Shown in pieces: positions 13,837-28,027 of a stretch of 64,000 nucleotides of DNA. The notes beneath the pieces are model-generated. The model did not search any database. It was not told where the DNA came from and saw only the letters and a program-made list of their open reading frames with translations. Origin of the DNA: Eopsaltria australis (taxonomy: Eukaryota; Chordata; Aves; Passeriformes; Petroicidae); assembly GCA_034509425.1 (NCBI GenBank), contig JAVTVJ010000452.1, positions 248,001 to 312,000 of the forward strand. Reading direction: 5' to 3'. The translations under genes and the position numbers were made by a program. How positions within the stretch are numbered: position 1 is the stretch's first letter; the number at the start of each line of letters is the position of its first letter.

Positions 13837-14271
13837 TCAGAGATCTATTTTAAACCTGAAGAGACAGGAACAATTAAATTTTTTCTTTCCAGACCATTTT
13901 AATGACAGAAAACAAGCATGTCTGCTTCCGGAAGGTTTATTTTTCTCTCTCAAGGAAACATTAGGCTCCAGGACTTTTTTCTTCACAAACTCTGCAAAGC
14001 AGAAAAAGTATCTAGTTCCTGATGAGCTAGAAGTTTGTGTTAATTCACAGTCCTTCAGCAATGATCTCCTCAACTGGGAAGCATTGTTTTCAGGCTCGAG
14101 AGCTATTTGTTGGATAAAAGAAGTAAGGATAAAAAAGAAAAATGCCACCTCGTAACAAGGATCCATCTTTTCTCTGTTTCTTTTTCTTATCTCTTCTTTC
14201 CACTGATCAAAGCCCAAACTACATTTTGTAGTAAACGGAGTATTACCACACAACGCTGGAGTGCAATTCAT
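13837..14271 (-). other. Open frame of 144 codons, probably chance
   Basis: This is the longest open frame in the non-repetitive part of the window apart from 5615-6073. The predicted protein has a hydrophobic stretch rich in Phe around residues 48-60 and a basic C-terminal part, but no motif or family I recognise. There is no promoter, splice or polyadenylation context that singles it out, and a second frame of 90 codons overlaps its start region on the other strand. Chance is the most likely explanation. A lineage-specific small gene cannot be excluded from sequence alone. Confidence 0.15.
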
Positions 14272-17200
14272 GCATTTTACCTCATGCTACCGTGGTTGCT
14301 AAAGCTCCAGTCAATGCCCATGGCTGCTTCGGAATCATTAAATTTGAGACACACAAACCTACAGGATACACTTCAATGATAAATGAGGCATTGCTATTGG
14401 GTAAGAGTCACGAGGAGACTTAAACAACAAACCCTACTTGCATTAAGAATATTAGATATTTCATTCCCACTTCATCACTGGTTTAGTAGGGTTTCAATTT
14501 TTTTTCTCACATTTGTGCTTTTCTATCAAAAGCTTACTTGCAGTTTCCTCTCTCTTCTCAAATAAACCGTGATGCTTTAGTGACTTTAATGAGCTCTCAC
14601 AACTGCAGAAGGCAGCCTTTTTAAAATGCATGTGCAGATGAGTGCAGGCAGACAGTTCCAAACTCAGACATATTGGGTCTGACCTGGCAGGACTGCTGCC
14701 ACAGGAGTTAATTGCAGTTCAGTCTCTTAATACCTCCTCTAAAGTCAATACACCGATGCTGGCAAAAGCTGTGTAATGAACTCATGATTTGTAGTTTTTG
14801 ATCTCTAACAGTCAGCTAGGAAATTAAAATTAAAAGTTCTCACTGCTTTTACACAGTCGTTTGGTCTTTGTTTAGAGACATTTTACTCTGAAGGTGGGTA
14901 TAGAAGCTCAACACTTTCCCTGGGTAATTTGTTGTGGCAAGGTACTCACTGCAGCCCAATTATGCAGTGTACAGCCTCTGCCCGTGGAATTTCTACAGGG
15001 GAATCCTGTGGTGAGAGCCATGGCCTGCAGGTGCTGCAGAAATTGTCCTAAAGCTGTGACATGGCAAGAAAATAAATAATTTAGAAGAAAAGGCCAGCAT
15101 CCTGCAAAACAGATGGTAAACTCTTCTTTGGTCATTTAACAGGATATATCCTGTAAATATGTAACCGGTCCTCTTCTTCCTATATCCATTTAAGTGCATA
15201 GAAAGGGTCCTGTTGACATCAAGGACTTTTGAAACCAGCCATTCACATCAATGGAGTCAAACCCTGCTGTATGCAAGAAGGATATGTAAAAGGAAAAACA
15301 TTTTTATACCAAAACCTGCATGCTGCACAGCAAAGCAAAACTCTTATTTTTGGCATTTCATTCTGCAAGATGTAAACAGCTTCTTGTGCAGAAATCTGCA
15401 TTCTTCAGTAATGTTTTCAGATAAATAAAAAACATATTAACATTGAAATTATACCCAGTTAATTAATTTATTATTGGAGCATTTTATATATTGCAATTTT
15501 ATAGCTGTAAAAATGGGAACTTTTAAGTAGCCATGCAATTGTGAAACCTCATTTAAAATAAAAATATGTCTCTTAGGCCCATATTTGTGTAGATAAATGT
15601 AAGGCAGGGTTCAGATCTACAGAAAACCCAAATGGTTCAAAGAAGGTACTGCTGCATGTTTAAAAAGACAACTGCTTTTGAAATGTATCAGTGATAATGA
15701 AGTTGTCAGATTGTACTTAATTTCAGTTTGGACAAATGTTACTCTGCTACACTTATTAGTCATCACTGAACATAGCAACAGGCAAATAGTAGTGATGGGG
15801 AAAATTTCATAGATATGTCAAGAATAGGGGGGACCAGGCATTTAAATCCTGATATTTCAAATTGCTTTTCCTTTTCGTCTAAGCAAAGTAAAAGGAAATG
15901 TCATCCAATTCAAAAATAATGCACAAAACATTTAGTGTCTTCTGGATATTAAATTCTCATCAGTTTATCACATATTCTTGAATATCATACAGTAGACTTT
16001 ACTGCTTTTAAAACTTCACCTTAAAATCCCAGTAGTTCACTGAGAAGGTTGAGCATATAGAATAGAATAACACTCCACAGTTGCATAATTATTTTTTTAC
16101 TTTAGCTGGAAACAATCTTGGAAATTTTTAACTTTGTCCCTTTCCAAGACCAACTATAGTACAGTACTGCTCCCTACTAACCTGGAAGAGTGTCTTGCAT
16201 AAAGTGGCAACAGTCCATTGAACAGAAAGACTTTTCTTACAGTGGAAAATTTTCCAGACTAAGGGATATAGGTATTCCTAACAAAGCTCCACTTCTACAT
16301 ATACAAGGAAGATAAAAAGTTGGCCTTTATGGTCAGGAAAGGCCTTCATACCTTGACTTTTTCTCACGTGCACACAACTGACATCATTGAGTGACCTTCT
16401 TCCTTTCCTCCATATTGGCAGGTTAAGGATGTTATGTATTTAACTGTATTAGAGGGCTGACAAAGGTAAATCTGACTTAGTTTTCATCACATGAATCATG
16501 ATCTGTTTTCTGCAACTTAAATCCGGAATCTTGTACACAAAGCAACAGTCAAATATCCTGCTCAGAACCCAAGACTTGTATTCGTACCAAAAAGTTTCGT
16601 AGTAGGATTAAATATATGGCCACTGAAGCATGACCTTATTTCTTTAGACTTCAGGAAATACCTGAATGTCTTTTTGGATGCAGCTCTAGGAAACAGAATA
16701 TTTATGATCTTCTTTAGTCAATCCAGGACAACATAAAATCAAACTGTGTTAGAATTTGAGAAGGATGTGCAACTTTTTCATTGAGTCAATTAAAATCCTA
16801 ATTTATTAATTTTTTAAACCTTATATTTTGTAACTCCTGTACCTGTTAATCTTCTAATGTCTACATGTGCTCTGTCTTTCTTAGTTTACACATGATGTAG
16901 TTTGCTTTGTGTTCCAGTACCCAGTGTGTGGTAGCTGTTTGGAGTTAAGAGAAAATCAAAGCCTTTCTCATTTGTCTTTCATTTTAACTTTAAACATTTC
17001 AAAATATCTAACAACACTTAGATGAATCAAAATAAAATATAAATTAATAATTTATCCCCTTCTCTCTATTTAGTGTCTTCCTTCCTCCCATATGATTTAA
17101 CTAAAATTATGAGATCTTCCACAATTTGAAAAGACCAATTAGAAAAGTGCATGAATAAATGCATAGCACAGACTATGTGTACTGAACCATCCTTATTAAA

Positions 17201-20200
17201 TCAAGAGATGAATCTGTTTTTGCCATTTCCATTGACAGCCCTCTTTCAGCTCACAGCCAGCTGGCAATTAATGGAATCAGATTTAAAACAGGCACTGGGG
17301 AGAAATCAGCTTCTATGTGTCATTCTTACACCAGACATATGTGTGTCTGCTTTACATATGTCTGTATTGTGTTTGCATTTGTATTGCTATTGTATGTACA
17401 AGGATGCATCATTTTTCCCCTGTGTGCCCGTTCAAAGATATGCAGTATATTTCTTAATACTTAGCCTCCCACAAATATTAGGGCATACTGTCAATTTTTC
17501 TTAAACTGATTTTAACCCTGATTTCAATATAGACTGAGAGATTGCTACTAAATAGTTATGTTAGATAGCTTATTAATGTTTATTTCTATGTTCGTCAAAG
17601 TGAAAAAATCCCAAACAACACATGCATGAAAAAAGAGTCACAACTCTTTTGTACTCAAACTCTTTTGTACAGCAAGCTGTACTCAGAACAGTTAGGAAAT
17701 GTATCAGTGTAACAGGTGTCAGGAAAAAAAAAAGAAAGAAACAGTGCTCTTCTAATGGGTTTTATGTATTTAATTTTAAAAGTTGGCTGGGGAGGAAATA
17801 GATTTCTTTCTTTTGGGAATCTTTTTCAAAGATAAATACCATTTACAGCCAGAATTTCTTTTCTAGTGTTTCAACTAAAATCTTCTCACCAGAATTTCAT
17901 AGGAGTTCAGTTATTTTTCTTATTAGGCTCCAGTTGCTGAAATGGAATGTGAGTGAAATACCTATATTCCCCATATAGTGTATTTGTTAGTGACAACAGA
18001 ATGTGATGCACATGCATAGCACAATAAACAGGGAAAACAGACATTAGAAATGCTAAAGAAAAAGCTATTTCAGAATTCCACCATCTGTTCACCTGTAGCC
18101 CTGCATTAGACAGGTCTATGGAAATTAATATGCAAGTTTCAAGGCTCTCCCTTCCTTTCACAACCCTATTGGAAAAGGCAGAAATCAACATTTTGCTCCT
18201 GGGATGCATCTGCAAGACAGGGAAGAGAATGCAAGTGGGAGCACAAGGAGGAACCTGAGCATGGACATCAGTGGTGAGGAACTCCTCCAGAAAGCCTGTA
18301 CTCTAGTGTTGGTCCTTAGCAGCTTCCATACTTATCTAAAACTGTTTAATGAAAATAGCATAAAAATGTTTGAATCAGAGCCCAAAATTATTCTTCTTTT
18401 CCTCAGACTTCTTTCCTGTGAATACTCTCACCGATAAACTGCAACATAAAGCGGTATTTTGTGCTTACTCTCCCACCCCTCACAAGTCCTTTCTTTGTAC
18501 ACAGATGTGACTCCAGCAATGGGACAAGTGCTCTCATCCTTTACCTTTTTGCCTTCCTTGGCCTATGGCATTCTGAATGAAGAGAGTTTGTGTCCCTTGC
18601 ATCTGCTCAGGTCAAAGACAGGATATCTTCACCTCCCAGTTGGTGGTTAGCAATTACGTTACAGAAGGCACACTCTCCTCCTGTGTTTCTGAATGAAAAC
18701 ATTTTGTGTTCTTGTGGTTACTGACCTTTAGACTAAGCCTGTCAGAGATTTCAGACAGGAATCTGAAAGTGTGCCTACAGGAAAACCTAATTGTGAATCC
18801 CACATACCTGACTGGAACACACCATGCTGTTGAGGTCTCCTACAAGGACATTGGCTTGGGTAGAACAAATAATGTGGCACAGCAGAACACTGTAAGACAC
18901 AATGAAAATCTTGTTCTGAAACATTCTTATTTCAATCCTAGTATTCTTATTCCCAGAGTTACAATCTAGTTGACATATAAATTCTGTAAAGGACTAGAGT
19001 TTAGACATCTGGACTGTTTGTGAATTCAAATTCCATTCTACCTACATCGACTATGATTTTTTCCCCCTCTAATACTTGTTCCACTATTTGAACTATTATG
19101 AAAGTGAAATATAAACCAGCAATTTCTGGGAAACAATTTGCTTTGTTTTTATGCTTATTTATTTATTTTTCAGAAAACTACTCTGCAGCACCATCTAGTG
19201 AGAGGGAGAAGGACCAGTTATACTGTTTCCATGTATGGAGAATTTTCATGTTTGCAGCCTACATACCTTCGTGTAGTCTCAGCAGAAGCAAGAGAAGAAA
19301 TGTCAAGTCTCCATGTAGAGTGTATGTGTGTATCCTCTGTCATATCTCTAACAGAAAATCTACCTCAGAATGAAAAGCTTTCTTATAGAAAGGTATAGAG
19401 ACCCTTTGGACAAGGTGCTTTATGGACAGATAGAAAATACACCTTGACTATAAAATAATCTTAATTTTAGAACCAAATTTCCCAAGTTTTCATTTTGCTG
19501 AATCAAGCACATCATTAGCAGCTCTCAACCTGTTATAAATGATGGTGTAATGGGCAGAATAATTTCTTCCAGTAACTAATAGGGTCGCTAAATATTCAAA
19601 GCAGTGAAGAAAATCCTACACAGTAAGAAATACAACTGGAGATACAGACCCTTTTGAGTGTTTAGGGCTTTCCTGTAAAGGGTGTTTATCTATGCAAATC
19701 TTTCCTTTGAAGGTGGAAAAGGTCTTCTGAGGGAAAAAAATCTATTCATAATTATTTATGTAGGTGGTTAAATAAATAAATAAAAATCCTATATTAAAAA
19801 CTCCACCACCACATTCTATAATAACTACTAAAATGCTGCCTTGCACCTGAGTTGACTTCTAGCTCGATCAGTTATCTTGATGACTGATATGCCAAGTCCC
19901 TACTGTGGTGATGGCAGCCATATGGCCATTTCCTCCAGTGTCAGTTGTGTAAGTCACATGCAGAGAAATACAAATGCTCTCTTGCAAAGAAAAGAAAATT
20001 TCAGTCTTTTTGATGCCAAAAGAAGTCAGGTTACATTAGGTCTTATACTCTCAGTCAGAAGCTAAATGGCATTCATTTTTCTTTTTCTGTTTTTAACACT
20101 GATAAAAACACAGACCTTACAAATAAGAGTGACATTACTACTTTTAAATGAAAAGTAAGTACATTTGTACAAATACAAAACATCTGTTAAGAGATAATTC

Positions 20201-22499
20201 CTGAGTCTCACAGGCAATCAGTTACTCAGAATTCCACTGAAGTATAAGATGATTATTACAACAGTCAGTTTTCTGATTCTCCAGGGACAACTGACTAAAT
20301 GGAAGTAATGGACCAGTAGAGTATCAGACCACCTTTGTCCAGCTTTTTCTTTGTCAACTCCAACTCAGTTCTCAAATTCAGTTAGAGCTTGCAGCTATAA
20401 ATGGATGTTAATGGAATTGAGCCTGAAATTTTATGTTCTTTAGTGCAGCACAGTCTCTGTCTCTGCAGAACACCAAGAATTCTTCTTATTTTAGGTAGTT
20501 AGACTGTCTGTAATAATAACAATAACATCATTAATAAAAAAGATTTTCAAGTTTAACTGTAAAACACTGGATCCAGTTTACTAAAGACACAAAACTTTCA
20601 TGATGAAACAGAAACTGCCATAGAAAAAATTATTAAGCTTAGAACTTCTTGAATTTAAAAATTAACTGGGGATTAATGGATTAAGACATTGGAAAAATGG
20701 GTAATTTTAAGTGCTGAGAAAATCCTGAACACACAAAGTAATCCTAGACACTAATTTATTAAGTCTTCTCAGTGCTTAGGTGAAGTATTTTCTAATGTAG
20801 AAACATATAGTTTCACCAATGGATACTTATATATTCTACTAGAGAGGATGGAAATATTCATAGAAAAAATTAATATTCAAAGCTGGATAATTAAGGCCTT
20901 TTGTATTTCAAAACATCTTGGGAGTAATTATAATGCATTAAATCACCACTTCTGCATACATCAAAATTTGCTATTCCTCCTATATTCCATTCTACTATGA
21001 TCAGAATGCAATAGCTGAACTTGAATGTATTGGTTTCATAACATTACACTTACCAAAGCCAATATACCTGCTGAGTCATAGTAAAAATTCTTAAATTGCC
21101 TAAGTCTTCTTCAGCCTTTCCTTATGTGAGAGATAAAGAGGCAAAAGGTAGCTTAGTTCTTAAACAATGGGTTGTGCAATAAAGTAAAGGGATAAAACAA
21201 TGAAAAAGTTTTTAATATTTGTTTTTTCCCTTACTGTTAATGGTGAACTGACTTACACATGAACAGCAAGCACACCAAAGATATTTGTATCTAATTCTGA
21301 AGACAGAAAATAAAAACAGAAGAGACAAGTCCCATTTGGGCCTCAAAGCCTAAGTTCAGATCAATTTCTACTTAAAAATTTATTTGCTGTTCATAATAGG
21401 AAATGTTTTAATATGAAGGATTTCTAAAAAGGGGTCAAAATTAAGAATGAAAAGAGTGAAAGATAACCAGAAATGAGAAGAAAATTCCATGTTTCATTAG
21501 AAACAAATAGCAATGCTTTTAAAAAAATATTTTCTTTCCATGTCTGCTGAAAAGGGGTGACTGAACTGTCACTGAGGTGATGCCAACAGATTATCTGCTA
21601 CCACTTTATGGCCTTTGTTCTCAGCACTGCAGTCACTCACCTTGCACCTGTCCACAAAGTCTTCAGAAGAGCTCTGCTAAAACAGTATATTGCAATTAAA
21701 GGGAGGACATCAAGGTTAGGTGGGGTCTAGGCAGTAGAGTGTGAACTGCTTCCAGCACCCTCACAAGGGATTCAGAGAGCATCCAATCAGTATTTCATCT
21801 GGGTGTGGTGTTGCTGGATAATTGTTGCAAAGGGGGCATAGCACCCAAAATTGTTAACTCTACTATTCCCCATGCAACTTGTTTTTCATCAAAGAGTAGA
21901 AATTTTGGAAATGTATTTGCATGACACTGAGGACTAAAAAGTATCTTTCATGTTCAAATACTAAAGTTTTAAATTAACAAATTAATTGAGATTTTACACC
22001 TAAGCACAGGCATTTCAGCTATTTTAAATGAGATTCTAGTGAAATTTGATCATGCTTTATAACAAAATGTGCTCTTTATTAGTACAATAAACATGAGGAC
22101 TTGACACTCAAACAATTGAGTTGTTAGAGGTATCTACTGTGTTTGCAACTGACATTGTGTTGACAAAGTACTTATTTGAATGTTTAACTTCTGGATCACA
22201 ATGGTTTCTATAAACAACTCATTTAATGTAAAGACCTATGAACTTGAAACAATGTCAGCAAGAAATGCTTTTTTCATATGTTGTCCTATTCTATAATTAG
22301 TGTAGTAGAGAAAGATACTGAATACAAATATTTTTTTTAAAAAAGACTGCAAGAAATCATATGAAATTTCTGCTCAATCATGCATCTATCACAAAAATAA
22401 AATCAGAGTGCACCTGGAAACACACATTTTTGTATCATACATGCCGTATATTATATTTTTATTGCATACTGGGACTCCTGCAACACAAAAATGAGGTGA
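14272..22499. other. AT-rich non-coding DNA, no gene seen
   Basis: I find no supported gene or transposon in these 8 kb. Minor structure includes a two-copy duplication of a roughly 15-bp word (ACTCTTTTGTAC core) at 17642-17670 and an AAAT tetranucleotide run at 19767-19787. All open frames are below 120 codons, overlap one another and show no domain. Confidence 0.7.
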
Positions 22500-22925
22500 A
22501 AAGTTAAGTACCAAGCTGCTGTCAGAGCCCTGAGGGCATCACTAAGATTTTCCTTCCCTGGTGTTTGCTCAGGACCACACTTCAGCCCATCCCACCACTT
22601 TTGGTGCCTGCCCTGGAGTTGCTCTAGGATGCCAGGCTCCAGCCTTTTCCCTGACTCCATCTGCTTTGCTCCCAACTCACCCCCCTCAACTGGGCATTGC
22701 CCTGACTTTCCTGGTCTGTGACTGTCAGTGGACTCTGAGAGCAGGGACATGTGCTGCAGGCTGTGGCCAGCCTCCATGGGATTGGGTCACCCTTGTATCC
22801 CAGCTCCACATTCCTTGGGAGCAGCCCTGCTCACTCCACTTCCTTGGCGTTGTGCTCTTTCTGCTCTTTCACCATTTGGGTATATATTCAACAAGCAGCA
22901 TGGATCACACTGGATGGTTCTAAAT
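22500..22925. other. GC-richer block of unknown origin
   Basis: About 400 bp stand out from the AT-rich surroundings by base composition. Overlapping open frames on both strands reach 120 codons (plus, 22561-22923) and 108 codons (minus, 22451-22777), as happens when GC-rich DNA lacks stops. I recognise no protein domain and no LTR or CR1 hallmark. It could be an old retroelement fragment, a degraded processed pseudogene or a conserved element; I cannot tell which. Confidence 0.3.
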
Positions 22926-25104
22926 GTTTGGTGATACAGGAGAAAAGAAATATTTGGATGAACAGCAAAATGACTTTGTAAGAGGAAATATTTTCAACTG
23001 GTTCATATGTCTTAGGCTTATATTAATCACTTATTTGTATGATGAGAAATTTAACTGAGTATAAGGTGTGGAAAATAAGTTTTAGGAAAACTGCAGATTG
23101 ACATATCCTGTGAGGACACTAGATGGAAAGCGATCATATATCATGTATTTTTCATTTACACAGTGCATTCAAATGTAATAGGAACACTGTATATTTAAAA
23201 AGCTACTTGGCTACAAGGTTAATCACAAAGCATAACTGGGATTTTATAATCAAATTAGCAGGAAGCCTTCATACTGGAGGCTATTTTGCATTCAGTGGCA
23301 TTCAAGATTTTCATTTAAAACTGGAAATGACAAATCAGGCAGTATGCTAAACATAGAAGGATTCAGGAAAAGGGGCAATAATGATTACAGAAAACCACTG
23401 GAATAAAATGAGAGCCAACATAGACAGATGCACTATGTGTAAAAGAGGAAGAAATAATCGAGTGTCAGATCCTGTCAGGAAGTGTAATGAACTTCATTGC
23501 AGATGCAGGTTCTTTGTGCCTCTCAGGATCAGTCCATAAATGAACATAGAGGAAAACCCTGACTCAGCTGGAAAGAGGTGAATGGTAGGTTACAGTCTGT
23601 GATGGACTGACCATGACTGAAGGATACAGTGCTATCAAGGAAAATGTACTGGGGTCTGGAAACAAGGAGTGCCCTGAGTAACACAAGCCATGTGCTAACT
23701 CTGCTCTATTCACAGAAATTTAACATTAGATGGACTTCAGTGTAGGATATTGTATTTCAAAAAAACAGCTGTAGGCTCAGTGGTACAAGGAATGAGGGAA
23801 ACATCACTGATACTGAATAAGTAAGAAAGTTATTAATTATATTAACTGATGGATTAAATCTCAAAGAAATGAAGAAAATGAGTGCTTCCAGGATAAAGTG
23901 ATCTTTTGATTGATACTAATATTTTAAATTCCAGCCTACAGAATATGCTAATAGACTGGTGGAGTTAATGCATCAGAATCATTATTTGGTTTTGGCAAGA
24001 GAAAAATATGTTGTCCAGATAGAATGTAAAGGATTCTGACTATTAGCAATAATTCTAGGCTTTGTCAGTATTATAATATAAATATCTTGAAACTCCCAAA
24101 ATTCTAGAGGTGTTTCACTGTTCAGATTTATAGGGAGCAGTTTTGCAGAATAAGCAGATACTTATTTCAAAATGCATAACCATGATAACTGTTCTTCAGG
24201 GACACCAAGTAACAAAATGCTACATACTTTGAGTTTGTTTCCCTACTTCATCTATACCAAAATACTATGTATTCACAGATTTTGAAATTACCTCCTGTCT
24301 ATTTCCTGTATCCTTCAAACTAGTCACTGCCTAGTCAGCCACACAATTAAAATCATGTTACAGTTATTTTGGTGATAAGCCTTGAAGAAAATTACTACAG
24401 AAGATTTTTGACTCTGTTTTAAAATTCCAGAAATGTTTTGGATGGATTTGAATTTCCATTTTCCTTTTCTATTTCTGTAGAGAAGCACCCCAGAAACTGG
24501 AGGCAATAGTCACTAAAACAACCATATGGGAAACTAGAATATTTCACTACCTTGATCTGGTCTTCCTTATAAATGAGGACAAATATTTTGGGTCAAAAAT
24601 TAGGACCATCTTCTTTAGAACTAAGATAGCACTTGGAAGCAATTTAGACTTTTAAGTCCAATAAGGTTCCTCTCACATGCTGCCTGGCTGGTCTGGTGTC
24701 TGTATTCAACTAGCACTTTCATTTAATATTGCAAAGATTATTTGATAGGCAGCATGTGCATTGCTTTCATAGGAAGGGGGAAATAGAAGTTTGAATCCCT
24801 TAATAGAGAAGGTTAAATTTAGATCTCCTTGTTTTTGGATGAGTATATAGGATACCTGACTACTGTGGAAAAGTTTGGCATAATTTCCCGTTCTTTTTCA
24901 GGATGCATTTAAAGTTTGAACTTTTTTTTCAAATCAGAAACTAATTTTGCAAAAGGATTGTCGCTTCTGCTACCCAAGCTGGATGGAAATGATCAGTGTA
25001 ATGATAACTGAATCAGTTATTGTGTATGCATGAGTAGATCCCCACTCACTATACTGGATCTCCTTTTAGAAATAACTTCCACCTAACTAGCTAGATCTGT
25101 AATA
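22926..25104. other. AT-rich non-coding DNA, no gene seen
   Basis: No gene, RNA or repeat family can be supported. Open frames stay at or below 75 codons. Confidence 0.75.
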
Positions 25105-25277
25105 TTCTGGAACAAGTTGTCATGAGTTGTGGATGCACTGTCCATGGAAATGTTCAAGGCCAGGGTGAATAGGGCTCTGTGCAACCTGGTGCAAAGAAAA
25201 GTGTCCCTGCCCATGGCAGGAGGGTTGGAACTAGGTGATATTTAAGGTCCATTTCAACACAAATTATTCTACGATCC
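25105..25277 (+). mobile_element. CR1 LINE, truncated 3' end
   Basis: The sequence follows the 3' untranslated end of CR1, the main LINE of bird genomes. The words GGAACAAGTTG, GTTCAAGGCCAGG, GTGTCCCTGCCCATGGCAGG, GTTGGAACTAGGTGAT and AAGGTCCATTTCAACAC come in the right order. CR1 copies are normally cut off at the 5' end during target-primed reverse transcription, and only the last ~170 bp are present here. The usual short tail repeat (ATTCTATG-like) is reduced to one degraded unit. It is non-coding and immobile. Divergence from the pattern I remember is moderate. Confidence 0.9.
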
Positions 25278-26026
25278 AATGAAACCCTAATACTATTTTC
25301 ATATTCCAGTCTAGACTGAGCAAAGAAGCTCTTCTAGTCCACTGGGACATGGTTTAAAGAATAGTGTATCTCTTCCTCAGCTGTCTCCCTGCTAAGATGC
25401 AGTGCTTGAGTGTCTCCTAATTTATGCATGCAGCAAGTCAAGTTGCTGCTGGGATCACTGGCTGTGTCATAAGAGTGCAGAGGGCTGTGGATCATCAGTC
25501 TGTTGGAAGCATCACCTATTTATCACCTGTTGCCACCTGACCCTCAAGCTGTGGCTGAAGGGCCAAGTTCCATAAGAATGTCTGATTAAGCTACTTCCAC
25601 ACACCCTCTACTCCCATCTTACCAGACCAGGAAGCTGTGTGATCACACAGTGAACTTGACTCAGTACAATCTGTAAGCAGGTTCTTTTGTACTGACATTG
25701 GTCACTTCCATGAGTTCACAGGCACTACAGCCTTAAAAATATAATGCAAGGGAAGGTGTAGTGAGGATGAAATGAACAAAGGAAAAGGAAGAGCAGGAGA
25801 TGAACAGGGAAGTTCATTCTGACCTAAACTGTGCTTCCGGAGAATGTGACTGGTTAAACAATTTGTTAGAAATATAGCTTAGCTGGATTTATCAGGAGAT
25901 CTTTTCCTCTTCCTCCTCCTCCTACTTCTTGGCTAAACTCCTTCTCTTCTCTCCTGCACTGGCCATGACTTGCAGTTCCCTCCATGGGCTAGTTGAATTC
26001 ACGAATGGAGGAAAAACTTAGTGGGG
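25278..26026. other. Non-coding DNA next to CR1, no gene seen
   Basis: This is mixed-composition DNA, somewhat GC-richer around 25370-25640, with no recognised element or exon. Confidence 0.7.
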
Positions 26027-26053
26027 AAAAAAAAAAAGAAAAGAAAAGAAAAG
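26027..26053. repeat. A-rich AAAAG simple repeat
   Basis: A run of eleven or more A residues is followed by four AAAAG-type units. It could be a degraded poly(A) tail of a plus-strand retroposon, but nothing upstream looks like one. Confidence 0.8.
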
Positions 26054-27979
26054 GCATCTAATATGCACCAGAGCCAGAAAGACAGAAGATTGAACTTCAT
26101 AAAGAGAAGAGAGGAGTTACACTGGTAGAGGAGAGGCTGGAAGCAATAAGCAGTTGAACAGCTCCGTGGTGAGCTGATATGTCAGCACAGGTAACACACC
26201 TGCTCCAAGAGCCAGTGTCTTGCCTAATTACAGATGATTACAGCACATTCTTAGTGATATGCTGTGACAATGATAATGATAATTTTGTGTTGCTCAAATA
26301 ACAGCATTCATGGACCACATTCTGGAAACAAATAGGAAATGAGCAGTCATTTGGAGGGCGAACTTACCATATCTGAGAAAAGTATACAAGAATTTACTTA
26401 TTTGCAAAAATATTTTTGACAAAAAAAAGCCCTTTCTGACCTATCATCCTCTAATGACCAGTTGCATGGCCACAGTTTCTGGAACCATTCACCTGGGTAC
26501 AAAGACAGACATTGTAAATGGAGCTGTGTCCGCTTTCCGATTTTCTCATACTCTTCATCCTGTCTGGGAGGAAAATGTCACTTGTACCCTTCTTTGCCCA
26601 TGCAGTGTCCTGGAGATGTGACATTTAGTTTCTGTTTGCTGAGAGAGAGGTTTATCCTAGTTTGCTGAACATGTGTTCTCCCCTCTTGTACCAGCATTTT
26701 GAAATGTAAATGCTAACACAGCTTGCACAAAAATCACTACAAATAATGATATATGAACTCAGAGATCTGACTCTAAAATCACCTTTCAATTAAATCTTTA
26801 TTTCATAGTAGCACAACTGAACCTAACGAAACTAAACCAGACAATATAAATTGCAATTCACAAAGCACATGTATTTAACCTTCATTCCTAATAATAGCAA
26901 TAATTAAGGGATGTTGACAAGCACTTGTTTGACAGTGAGACTGGGGAGGCATGTCTTTCCTGACACAGTGGGGTATAGCATTAAATTGTAACAATGCTGG
27001 CAGCCTTCCAAAGGATGGAGTCAAGGCAGGTGGTAATCCAGTTCAGCAGCAATGGAAAATAGGTGACTGCATGTTGGCTTTAAATTACAGTGCACAGTTT
27101 GTTTTAAGAATAGAGGATAATTTATGTGATATATGTAGTGTAACACTTGAAGTCCTCTCATTTGTTTTCTTCTTAAAAGTGTGTGGCAATTGTTTCTTTG
27201 GGATATTTTTTTTTTCCTAGAATGCATGAAAGAAAGAAGGCCTGTAAAAAGTAAGATGTTGATTAGAATAGTGAGGCACATTCACAGCACTAAATTACTA
27301 ACTTTCATTTACCTGGAGTCCAAATATAGAGTGCTGTAAATGGAATTTTCGCTGGAAATTATTGTAATGGAATTAGAAAACCACTGTTGGCAACAATAAA
27401 TCACTATCTAGTCAGAATATTTTACACTCTCACAGAGTGTAAGCTGTTTTTAACTGAAATAGGATCTCTAAACCCAGCATCCCACAGCTGGAAAAATTCC
27501 AGTAATAAGTATACCTGGGGCAAACACTCCATCTTCAGGGCAAAACAGAGATGAGGTATTGTGCAGGTATTAATAGACCATGAAAGAAAAAAATTAAGCA
27601 GCTGCAGGAACAGTGGTTGAAGACATCTCTGTGAAATCTTCCAATTGCTTGATTGGTTGCACTGGTGGCTCACTGGGTGCTGGGTGGGATTCTGAACTCC
27701 TAGCTAACCTGAGCAAGGCTGGAGAGGACAAAGCCAAGAGTTCTGGCTTTCTGTTGATGATAGTTGTTCTCTTAATTATAGTTTGCTCTAAAATGTTTCA
27801 TCACCTGACTTTGAGAAAGTGCTGTGATAGCGACCAGAAATGCCTCCAAATGATTTTCAATTTTGCATTGCTACCTCTTGTGGTCTTTACTACAAACTTC
27901 CTGTGAGTGTGCACACTGAATATGCTTAGCTATGTAAGCACTCTTTGTTTTCCAATGGTGACATGTAACAATTGATCTA
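26054..27979. other. AT-rich non-coding DNA, no gene seen
   Basis: No gene or repeat family is recognised. Open frames are below 100 codons and overlap on both strands. Confidence 0.75.
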
Positions 27980-28027
27980 ATTAGATTCTACTCTGATTAG
28001 ATTCTACTCTGAGTAGATTCTACTCTA
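27980..28027. repeat. Three-copy 16-bp tandem repeat
   Basis: The unit ATTAGATTCTACTCTG occurs three times head to tail. The first two copies are identical and the third differs at a few positions. It is a small local duplication, not a CRISPR array, since there are no spacers. Confidence 0.9.
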
